Positions 1-7,878 of a stretch of 64,000 nt of DNA are shown one piece after another. A program made the position numbers and the translations under genes. Source of the DNA: an uncultured Bacteroidia bacterium (GTDB lineage: Bacteria; Bacteroidota; Bacteroidia; J057; CALAJH01); NCBI GenBank assembly GCA_937922655.1, contig CALAJH010000050.1, positions 1 through 64,000 of the forward strand. Direction: 5' to 3'. How positions within the stretch are numbered: position 1 is the stretch's first letter; every line of letters starts with the position of its first letter. The notes under the pieces are model-generated. The model ran no database searches, was not told the origin of the DNA, and was given only the letters and a program-made list of their open reading frames with translations.

Positions 1-3000
1 CACACCGTATCCCGCGCCGCAACGTTGCATTCGTCCGTCGCCGTCGCCACAAAATACGTACTGCTTTGCGGCGAAACCGAAATCGTCGCGCCCGTACCGA
101 CGACGCTGCCCGCCGCGTTCGTCCACACCGGCCCCGTGATGCCGCCCAAGCCGCCCGAAACGTTCGCGCCTATCGTCGTCGAAGAACCAATACATATATT
201 GACGTCGCCGAAGGCCGAAATCTGCGTCGGCGTATTTACGTCGATAAAAACCGACTCGGAAACGGACATACATCCATCGGAAACGGTCAAGGATATCGTC
301 GTTGGTACGGAAACGATAAAATCGGCGGACGGGGAATTGGGTGCGGTTGGAGTCCATGTATACGTATAGTTGCCGGAACCGCCCGAAACGTTGGCCGCCA
401 AAGTAACGGTTGAACCTTCGCACACCGTTGCCGCCGCCGTCAATGGCGCAAGAGTTAAGTTTGCGGGAACGACGTTGATACGGAAAGGGTCGAAAAGCGC
501 TGTGCAATCGTCGGTGATTTGGATTTGGTAGTCCGTCGTGACGGAAGGAGCCAACGAAACGTTGGGCGTAAAACTTGCCACGGCGCCCGTAACGACGTTT
601 GACCAACGGTATTGCAGCGTTCCCGTGCCCGACGCTACGGCGGTTAGATTCACACTTTCGCCTTGACAAATCGTAACGTCGTCGATGGGCTGGAGCGTGG
701 CGGTGGGCAAAACGGTAACGGTTACGGGATTCGATTGCGCCGAACCGCAGGCGTCGGAAACGGTGGCGTAATAGGTCGTTGTCGCGACGGGAGTCACGTC
801 CACGCTTGCCCCCGAACCGACGGCCGTTCCCCCTTGCGTAAACCACTGCACCGGATTTTGGGCGCCAAAAGCGTTTTGTACCACGGCGTTCAGCGTTGCC
901 ACGCCCGTAACGGGACATATCGCCGTATCCGAAACCGCGCTTATCGTTATCGGCGTGTTAATATCGATGGAAAGCGTTTCGGAAACCGTTTGGCAACCGT
1001 CCGAAACGGTCAAAACAACGGTCGTCGGCGCATTAATCGTAAACGAAGCCGTCGGTACGGCGGTAGCCGTGGGTATCCACGTGTAGGTATAGTTTCCCGA
1101 GCCTCCCGAAACCGTCGGAGAAAAGGTTAGCGTTGTACCCGCGCATACGGCCGAGGGGGCCGTAAAGTTGTTTATCGCAAGCGTCGCAGGGTGTACGTTC
1201 ACCGTAAACGTTTCCGAACGCGACGAGCAATCGTCGGCAACGGTCAGGGTATAGGTCGTTGTGACAACGGGATTTAAAGTGATATTGGGGGAATCGGAAC
1301 CAACGTTTCCGCCGGCGTTCGCCCAAGAATAGTTTATGGTTCCGGCGCCCGATGCGACGGCAATGTACGTCGTGCTTTCTCCTTCGCATATCGTTCGGTC
1401 TTCGAGCTCGCCGAGCAGAAGTTCGGGCCGAACGGTAACGGTAACGGATTCGGTCAGGGTGTTGCCGCAAGAATCGGAAATGGCGGCTGTATAAACGGTG
1501 GTGGCGCTTGGGGAAACGCTAACATTGCCTGAACCGACAACGTTGTTGTTGCCGTCCGTCCAAACGGGAAGCGTACCGACGGCAAAAGCACCCGTGGCGC
1601 TTGCGGTCAATTCTGCGCTTGCCCCGAGACAAATGGTCGCCGTTCCCGAAGCGACAAGCGTCAAATCGGGCGCCAAGTTGATATTGACGGTGCGGCTGCG
1701 AGTGTTGCAACCGTCGTCCACGACCAACGAATACGTTCCCGGTTCGGTAACGACAAACTGCGCCGTACCCGAATTCGGTCCCGAAGGCGTCCAAGTGTAA
1801 TTGTAGATTCCCGAACCGCCCGACGCATTGGCAGAAAGCGTTACCGTCGTTCCCAAACACACGGTCGTCGCGGGCTGGACGATAATCGGACTCAATGCCA
1901 AATTGGACGGCGTTACCGTTATCGTAAAATCCGATTGGCGGGTAAAGCAGTTGTCGCGAACGACCAAACGATAGTGGGTCGTCGTCGTAGGATTCAAAGT
2001 TACCGACGTTGTCGAAAAAACGGGGACGGTCGTATTGGGAAGTTGAAACCATTCAACGGTTACGGGCGGGTTGCCGCCAAAGTATTCCGCCGTTAAATCA
2101 ACGGTTTCACCTTCGCAGATCGTATGATTGGTCTGCGGGACGAGCGTTAGGTCGGGAAAAAGATTGACGGCAACGGTTTCGCTAAGGCTTGTTCCGCAAA
2201 CGTCGGTCAAAGTTACGGTATACACCGACGGCGTTGCGGTCGGAGAAACGGTAACGGACGAGGCGGTTTGGGCAAAATTGTCGGGTCCCGTCCATTGATA
2301 GCTTAACGGGGGCAAACCTCCCGAACCGTTGGCAATCAAGGTTGTGCTTTCACCGATGCAAATCGTCGCGTCGTCGGAGGCAGTCAAATTCAACGGCGGC
2401 GCGACGTTGATATTAACGCTTCGCGTAACGGTTTGACAACCATCGGAAACGGTAACGGAATAGGCGCCGGCTTCGGTAACGACGAACGAGGCGGTGGAAG
2501 AGCTTGGCGCCGGCGGACTCCACGTCCAAACGTAGTTGCCCGAACCGCCCGATGTGTTCGTAGAAAGCGTAATGGTTGTACCGACGCATACCGTATTGGC
2601 GGGCAAAACCGTGATGGGCATGGCGGCCAAGTTCGAGGGAACGACCGTTATCGTAAAGTCGGATTGTCGGGTAAAACATTCGTCTCGCACGACCAAACGA
2701 TAGTTGGTGGTTACGCTCGGGTTCAAACTCGCCGACGCGGCGTTGGAAAACGGCGTGGCGTCGGGAAGCCGGTACCATTCCATGACTACGGGCGGCGTTC
2801 CCCCCGAATAAACGGCGGTCAAATCGACACTCTGCCCTTGACAAATCGTTTGGTTGGCAATGGGAGTAAGATTTAAATCGGGACGGACGGTTACAACGAC
2901 GGTTTCGGTAAGCGACGTTCCACAAGCGTCGGTAAGGGTAACGGTGTAGGTTGCGTTGTCTTGAGGGGAAACGGAAACGGACGCGCCCGTATTGGAAAAT

Positions 3001-6000
3001 CCGTTCGGCCCCGTCCATTGATAATTTAGCGGAGGCTGTCCGCCGGAGCCGTTGGCGGTGAGGGTGGTCGTTGCGCCGAAGCATATTGTCGTCGCCGGCG
3101 GGGGAACCAGACTCACGGGCGGTTCAACGGTCATGTCCAAAGTCCGCGTGACGGTTCGGCAATCGTCGGAAAGGGCCAATGAAACCTGCCCCGCGCCCGT
3201 AATGGTTGCGGTGAAAGTCGTTCCCGAACCTGTTTGGGCGCCGTAAGTCCAAAGATAACTCAGATTGCCCGTGCCACCCGTAACGTTGGCGGAAAAAGTT
3301 ACGCTGTTGCCGGTGCAAACGCTTGTACCGGGATTGGCCGAAAGGGTAAAGTTCAAATTGTCGGGTAGGACGTTTACGGTAAAATCCACGGTTCGGGTGG
3401 CACAGTCGTCGGTTACGCGAAGGCGGTATGCGGTTGTGGCGGTGGGGGAAATATTGAGTGTCGGGCTGTTGGAACCCACGGGAGTGTTGGCGGGCATCTG
3501 CGTCCACTCATACGTTACGGTTCCGGAAGTGGAAGAGGCAAGAGCGTTAAAGGTAGCCGTTTGCCCGGCGCAAATCGTTTGATTGGCGATGAGGTCGAGG
3601 GTAAAGGGTGGGATAAAATTGACATTAAAAAGCCGCAACTCTTGACTTCCACAATCGACATCGGTTACGCGCAAAGAATATTGTCCGGCTTGGGTAGGGG
3701 TAAACGTAACGGGATTGCCGTTACCGACGCTGACGTTGCCCGCCACGCGCCGCCATTGCACCACGTAGTTGCCGCTTCCGCCGCTAATATTTGCGCTCAA
3801 CGTTACGGGTTGGCCTTGGCATATCGTAACGTCCGCGATTTCTTCGACGACGAGCGGCGGGTGCGCATTCAAATCCACGGAACGGACGATGGTCGTGCAG
3901 GCGTCGGAAATATTGACACTGACGGTTGTGGGCCCGGTGGGATTGACGGTAACGTTGGGGCCGTTACCCGTTGCGCCCGTCCACGAGTAGGTGTAAGGCG
4001 GGGTTCCGCCGGAGGCAAGGACGGATAAATACACGTCGGTATTGGCACAGACCGTACCGCCGTCCGGATCCAAGACCGGATTGGCCGAAAGGTCGTTGGG
4101 CAAAACAACGAGTTGGGCGGTGGTTTGAGCCGTACCGCAATCGCCTTGCGCCGTCACCGTAAACGTCGTCGAAACCCCGACGGTAGGGGTAAACGGATTG
4201 CCCACAAACGGAGCCCCTGCGGGGGGAGTCCATGTATAGACGATGTTTCCCTGTCCCGTAGCGTTGGCAGTAAACGTCGCGCTTTGGCCCGGGCAAACCG
4301 TTTGCGCCGTTATCGGTTGGATTATCGTACTTTCGATGACCGTTACCGTCACGGTATCGTTGCCACAAGGAAAATCGGGCGAGGAAACGTAATACGTCGT
4401 GGTCTGGGACGGACTGACGGTCACGGACGTTCCGCCGCCGACGAAAGCATTCGTACCGACGACGCGCCAATTGTAGATATACCCCGAACCCAGGGCGCCG
4501 TTCTGTACGCCGGCGGTTAGCGTCGTACTTTGCCCCGAACAGATAACCGCGTCGTTGGAGGCAAGCATTGTACCGGGTTCGACGACGAATGGTCTGAACA
4601 CCGAAACGGAATAGCCGCATTCGTCCACCGCCTCTATCAACAGATTTCCCGAAGTGGTGGGGTTGAAGGAAAACGGTACGCCGTTTCCAATCGGATTGCC
4701 GTTTTGGTAATAGGTAACGGTATAAGAGCTTCCCACGCCGCCCGAAACGACGGGCGACAAGACTATCGGCTCTCCCCCGCAAATCGGAGGAATGTCGGGA
4801 ATGCTTATGATCAGCGGATTGTTGGGGTCGGGGGTGAGAATGGTAACGTGGATGGTGTCGCGCACGTCGGGAACGTTGCACACGTTTGCCATGACCCTCA
4901 CTTCGATGGAAACGTTCTGGGTGACGGAAAGGGAATAATTGGGATTGGTACTCAGAACTTGGCCGTTGGCCAAATTGGTCCAACGGTAGGTAACGCCCGG
5001 CGGCCCCGAGACCACGCCCGCCAGCAAGTTTAAGGTAACCGTTCCGGGCGGGGCGCATATCGTCGTATCGTTGGGAGGATTGACCTGCAAGTTATAATTG
5101 ACGTTTCTAATTATTGCCTGAAGTTCCCGTATTTGCCCGCATGTACCGGGTGCAACGAACCTGAGAATCACCGTCTCGTCGGGTTCGTCGACGCCGTCGT
5201 ATATCGGGAACATATTGACAATCACCTCCGTTTGGCCGGGCGTAAAAACGGCATACGGCGGCTCGAGGTAATAATCCAAAAGATGCGTGGCCGTGCCAAC
5301 GTGTTCAAAGAATATGGTGTCGTTTTGGGTGGCGCTGTTGGCGACGGTGGTCGAACGACGAATGGTGAAACGGATGTCGTTGTCGCAGGACTCGTAGGTA
5401 ATGGGTTGGCCGTTGAATAAATTGAGCAACGAGGCGACGGAAGAAGTATCGCCGGCAAACTCAAACGAATTGGCTTCGAGCAAGACGGCGGAGTCGTAAA
5501 TACGGTCGCCCGCGTCGGCAATCATCAATTGAAGCGTATAAGTGGAACAGGGGATGACGGGGCTTTCGGCGGTAAGGATGCAAGTAAAGCCGTCGTATTC
5601 GATGTTGTACGGTCCCGGAATCAAACCCAAAAAACCGGCGACGTTGTTCCTGAAACAGGAAGTATTGGTCAAGTGATTGACGGTATTGATGGAAACGGGC
5701 TGATTGTTGGGCAAACGGGCGATGTTTCGGGTGTTGGCGGGCAAACCCGGCTCGCCGACAATGCCCGGCCCCGTAATCAAAAAGGCAAAAACGTCGTTAA
5801 AGCCGGCATTGACGTATTCGGTGTATTCTTCGGAGGCAAAGATGTAACGAAATCGTACGACGTTAGAAGTCGGTACAAACTGGAAGCTGATGACGGTGGC
5901 GTCGTAAGTGGTTTGTCCGCTGTAAAGGTTGAGCGTGTTGTTGCCTGCGGTACCGAGACTGGTGGAAGCCGAAACATTGCCTAAGGCGTTGTCGTCGAAG

Positions 6001-6281
6001 TTGGGTCCGGGCAAATCGACCGCGCGTCCCGTGGATAAAATGATGCCGCGTTGAAAAACTTCTTGGGGCGTACCCGCCGGCGGTCGGTCGAACCGTCCGT
6101 AACTTCGCGGATTGTTCGACCCCGTCACCAGCGTAACGTTCGAAACGTTGGAGTTGCCCGAGACAAACTCGTCCTGAATCAATTGTTGCGCGGTCTGCGT
6201 CAAATTGACCGTCAATTGACCGTAAACCATTGAGCAAATCGTCAACAACAAGGCCAACGCCGTGAAAAAAAAACGCGTCAT
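1..6281 (-). CDS. Giant secreted choice-of-anchor L protein with Ig-like repeats (3' end beyond window)
   Basis: The frame is open without a stop from 6281 to the left edge, giving at least 2093 residues; the C-terminus lies outside the window. It starts with a clear signal peptide (MTRFFFTALALLLTICSMVYGQ, cleaved near VYGQ); an in-frame ATG at 6290 is an alternative start. Roughly residues 30-230 match the choice-of-anchor L module: a GIILSTGRA-like segment, then FRYIFASEEYTEYV and FNDVFAFLITGPG. After a calx-beta-like stretch the rest is Ig/PKD-like domains of about 80 residues, with recurrent motifs such as GSGNYTYTW, TICEGESV and TTTYTLTV. Every third domain is more alike, giving a ~725 bp super-repeat. 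In Bacteroidota such proteins are normally exported by the type IX system and end in a CHU_C sorting domain, which here would lie outside the window. Function inferred: cell-surface adhesin. The ligand is unknown. Confidence 0.85.
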   Translation of the reverse strand, partial: MTRFFFTALALLLTICSMVYGQLTVNLTQTAQQLIQDEFVSGNSNVSNVTLVTGSNNPRSYGRFDRPPAGTPQEVFQRGIILSTGRAVDLPGPNFDDNALGNVSASTSLGTAGNNTLNLYSGQTTYDATVISFQFVPTSNVVRFRYIFASEEYTEYVNAGFNDVFAFLITGPGIVGEPGLPANTRNIARLPNNQPVSINTVNHLTNTSCFRNNVAGFLGLIPGPYNIEYDGFTCILTAESPVIPCSTYTLQLMIADAGDRIYDSAVLLEANSFEFAGDTSSVASLLNLFNGQPITYESCDNDIRFTIRRSTTVANSATQNDTIFFEHVGTATHLLDYYLEPPYAVFTPGQTEVIVNMFPIYDGVDEPDETVILRFVAPGTCGQIRELQAIIRNVNYNLQVNPPNDTTICAPPGTVTLNLLAGVVSGPPGVTYRWTNLANGQVLSTNPNYSLSVTQNVSIEVRVMANVCNVPDVRDTIHVTILTPDPNNPLIISIPDIPPICGGEPIVLSPVVSGGVGSSYTVTYYQNGNPIGNGVPFSFNPTTSGNLLIEAVDECGYSVSVFRPFVVEPGTMLASNDAVICSGQSTTLTAGVQNGALGSGYIYNWRVVGTNAFVGGGTSVTVSPSQTTTYYVSSPDFPCGNDTVTVTVIESTIIQPITAQTVCPGQSATFTANATGQGNIVYTWTPPAGAPFVGNPFTPTVGVSTTFTVTAQGDCGTAQTTAQLVVLPNDLSANPVLDPDGGTVCANTDVYLSVLASGGTPPYTYSWTGATGNGPNVTVNPTGPTTVSVNISDACTTIVRSVDLNAHPPLVVEEIADVTICQGQPVTLSANISGGSGNYVVQWRRVAGNVSVGNGNPVTFTPTQAGQYSLRVTDVDCGSQELRLFNVNFIPPFTLDLIANQTICAGQTATFNALASSTSGTVTYEWTQMPANTPVGSNSPTLNISPTATTAYRLRVTDDCATRTVDFTVNVLPDNLNFTLSANPGTSVCTGNSVTFSANVTGGTGNLSYLWTYGAQTGSGTTFTATITGAGQVSLALSDDCRTVTRTLDMTVEPPVSLVPPPATTICFGATTTLTANGSGGQPPLNYQWTGPNGFSNTGASVSVSPQDNATYTVTLTDACGTSLTETVVVTVRPDLNLTPIANQTICQGQSVDLTAVYSGGTPPVVMEWYRLPDATPFSNAASASLNPSVTTNYRLVVRDECFTRQSDFTITVVPSNLAAMPITVLPANTVCVGTTITLSTNTSGGSGNYVWTWSPPAPSSSTASFVVTEAGAYSVTVSDGCQTVTRSVNINVAPPLNLTASDDATICIGESTTLIANGSGGLPPLSYQWTGPDNFAQTASSVTVSPTATPSVYTVTLTDVCGTSLSETVAVNLFPDLTLVPQTNHTICEGETVDLTAEYFGGNPPVTVEWFQLPNTTVPVFSTTSVTLNPTTTTHYRLVVRDNCFTRQSDFTITVTPSNLALSPIIVQPATTVCLGTTVTLSANASGGSGIYNYTWTPSGPNSGTAQFVVTEPGTYSLVVDDGCNTRSRTVNINLAPDLTLVASGTATICLGASAELTASATGAFAVGTLPVWTDGNNNVVGSGNVSVSPSATTVYTAAISDSCGNTLTESVTVTVRPELLLGELEDRTICEGESTTYIAVASGAGTINYSWANAGGNVGSDSPNITLNPVVTTTYTLTVADDCSSRSETFTVNVHPATLAINNFTAPSAVCAGTTLTFSPTVSGGSGNYTYTWIPTATAVPTASFTINAPTTVVLTVSDGCQTVSETLSIDINTPITISAVSDTAICPVTGVATLNAVVQNAFGAQNPVQWFTQGGTAVGSGASVDVTPVATTTYYATVSDACGSAQSNPVTVTVLPTATLQPIDDVTICQGESVNLTAVASGTGTLQYRWSNVVTGAVASFTPNVSLAPSVTTDYQIQITDDCTALFDPFRINVVPANLTLAPLTAAATVCEGSTVTLAANVSGGSGNYTYTWTPTAPNSPSADFIVSVPTTISLTVSDGCMSVSESVFIDVNTPTQISAFGDVNICIGSSTTIGANVSGGLGGITGPVWTNAAGSVVGTGATISVSPQSSTYFVATATDECNVAARDTV
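231..3870 (-). repeat. Higher-order ~725 bp repeat inside the giant surface protein
   Basis: The same phrase, reading on the plus strand as a '...cggttcggcaatcgtcgga'-like sequence (end of one Ig-like domain, motif SDGCxTxSxSV), recurs near 231, 957, 1674, 2401, 3125 and 3870. The GSGxYxYTW phrase recurs near 351, 1078, 1790, 2519 and 3246. The spacings are about 712-745 bp, that is about 241 residues or three Ig-like domains. The unit is therefore a triplet of domains, and about five units are visible. Confidence 0.75.
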
Positions 6282-6319
6282 TATAGGCATGCCGGGTGGA
6301 ATTCTATATCCGATTTTGG

Positions 6320-6327
6320 CAAAATTA
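6320..6327 (-). promoter_or_regulatory. -7 promoter box of the giant surface protein
   Basis: CAAAATTA on the plus strand reads TAATTTTG on the minus strand, an exact match to the Bacteroidota -7 consensus TAnnTTTG. It lies 38 bp before the start at 6281. Confidence 0.5.
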
Positions 6328-6453
6328 GCAAAAAACAAACTAATAAACACACGCAAAGGGCGAACGGGTCAAATCGGCCCCCGAACGGTTGAAAAATACA
6401 ATCCACAATGGTAAAAACGGCGCCGCCTCAACAAAAACACGCCAAAATTTGAA

Positions 6454-6461
6454 TAATTTTG
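6454..6461 (+). promoter_or_regulatory. -7 promoter box of the MFS transporter
   Basis: TAATTTTG matches TAnnTTTG. Transcription would begin around 6466, which excludes a TTG start at 6459 and favours the GTG at 6474. Confidence 0.55.
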
Positions 6462-6473
6462 CGATTTTCGGAG

Positions 6474-7832
6474 GTGAAAACACACGTCAAGGTCGCTTAC
6501 GCGCTTGGTCAATGGGGTTGGTCGACGCTCATTAACATATTGGCCGTCAATTTGGTGTATTTTTATTTGCCGCCGGCCGAGGCGGGTCTGCCGTTTTTGA
6601 TAACGCAGGCAAGTTTTTTCGTGGTTTTGAACGCCATTTCCTTGATAGCGGCGGGCGGGCGGTTGTTGGAAGCCTTCACCGACCCGATTATCGCGGGTTT
6701 GTCCGACCGTTCGACGCATAAACGGGGCCGGCGTATTCCATTTATGGCGGCGGGGGCCGTACCGGCGTGTTTTGCATGTTTTTTGTCGTTTTTTCCGCCC
6801 GACCCCGACGTTTCACCCCTCAACGTCGCGTGGCTGGTGGGTTTTCAGGCCTTGTTTTTCATCTCTTTCGGCATGTACGTCATGCCGCACAACGCCCTGC
6901 TCATCGAATTGGGAAAAGACGAAAAAGAACGCCTCGAACTTTCGACGTACATTTCCGTTACCTATGCTTTGGGCATCATTACCGCCGCGCTCACGCCCGA
7001 CTTGGCCAAAGCCATCGGCGAAAATACGGGCATGGCCAAAGTGGACGCCTTTCGGGCCGCCATCGGCGCCGAATGTGTATTGGCCTTTGCGCTTATGTGT
7101 TTGCCCGTATTCGTCATCGACGAAAAAAAATACTGCCGTTCGTCCCCGAGCTCGGAACCGGTGTGGCGGGCGTTGAAATCCACGTTGCAAAACCGGCGTT
7201 TCCGTCAGTTTGTCTTTTCCGACGCCGTATATTGGATGGGCTTGGCCATCATCGAAACGGGACTGTTGTATTACGTTACGGTACTGGCGCGAAAAGAAGA
7301 GACTTACGTTTCGACGGTATTGATTACAATGTTGGTCAGTTCATTCGTGGCGTATCCGTTGGTGAACGTTTTGGGGCGGCGTCTGTCGCGCAAGGTGTTG
7401 ATACAAGTGGCGTTTTTGATGTTGTCCGTACCGTTCGGCATCATCTTTTTCATTGGCAAAATACCGGTGTCGGAAGAGACGTTGATTTATACGATAGGTG
7501 TTTTTGCCGGGGCGCCGGCGGCGTTTTTGGGTATTTTGCCCAACACTATCGTGGCCGACATTTCGGAATTGGATACGCTCGAATCGGGGGTAAACAAGGA
7601 GGGGATGTATTTTGCGGCGCGAACCACGCTCATGAAGCTGGGACAGACGGCGGGCATCGTCGTTTTCGCGGCGCTATTGACCTTTGGAAAGGAGCCGGGC
7701 GCCGACTTGGGCGTGAGGCTCTCGGGTTTGGCGGGCGTGGCCTTGTGCATACTGGCCATGTTGATTTTCAGCCCGTACGACGAACGTTCGACGCTCCAAA
7801 AAATCAAGGCCCTTAGGCCCCCGAAAGACTAA
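6474..7832 (+). CDS. MFS transporter, GPH (sugar:cation symporter) type
   Basis: Predicted 452-residue inner-membrane protein with about 12 hydrophobic segments. The N-terminal KVAYALGQWG, then an AFTDPIIAGLSDRS stretch followed by KRGRRIPFM, is the loop 2-3 signature of the GPH/melibiose-permease branch of the MFS; ANTHKEGMYF-like residues near 375 (NKEGMYFAARTTLMKLGQTAG) also fit. Such proteins usually import sugars or glycosides with Na+ or H+, but the substrate cannot be read from the sequence. The GTG start is chosen because the promoter box overlaps the upstream TTG. It is divergent from the giant surface gene and convergent with sucA, so it is probably monocistronic. Confidence 0.85.
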   Translation: MKTHVKVAYALGQWGWSTLINILAVNLVYFYLPPAEAGLPFLITQASFFVVLNAISLIAAGGRLLEAFTDPIIAGLSDRSTHKRGRRIPFMAAGAVPACFACFLSFFPPDPDVSPLNVAWLVGFQALFFISFGMYVMPHNALLIELGKDEKERLELSTYISVTYALGIITAALTPDLAKAIGENTGMAKVDAFRAAIGAECVLAFALMCLPVFVIDEKKYCRSSPSSEPVWRALKSTLQNRRFRQFVFSDAVYWMGLAIIETGLLYYVTVLARKEETYVSTVLITMLVSSFVAYPLVNVLGRRLSRKVLIQVAFLMLSVPFGIIFFIGKIPVSEETLIYTIGVFAGAPAAFLGILPNTIVADISELDTLESGVNKEGMYFAARTTLMKLGQTAGIVVFAALLTFGKEPGADLGVRLSGLAGVALCILAMLIFSPYDERSTLQKIKALRPPKD

Positions 7833-7837
7833 ACAAC

Positions 7838-7867
7838 GCCGTCCCCGCCCTAAAATGCGGGGACGGC
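7838..7867. terminator. Bidirectional hairpin between the MFS gene and sucA
   Basis: Perfect 11-bp inverted repeat GCCGTCCCCGC / GCGGGGACGGC with an 8-base loop, lying in the gap between two convergent stop codons. There is no long T tract. Confidence 0.6.
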
Positions 7868-7878
7868 GCGAATCGAAT

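Noticed and set aside
231-3870. CRISPR-like array
   Set aside because: The repeats are long, diverged, in frame and protein-coding; no short exact repeats with unique spacers are seen anywhere in the window.
3964-5058. A 364-residue open frame on the minus strand inside the giant surface gene
   Set aside because: It is out of frame with the repeat-encoding frame, rich in R, G and S as expected for a shadow, and has no domain pattern.
6459-6473. TTG start for the MFS transporter
   Set aside because: It lies within the -7 box, upstream of the predicted transcript start; GTG at 6474 is consistent.
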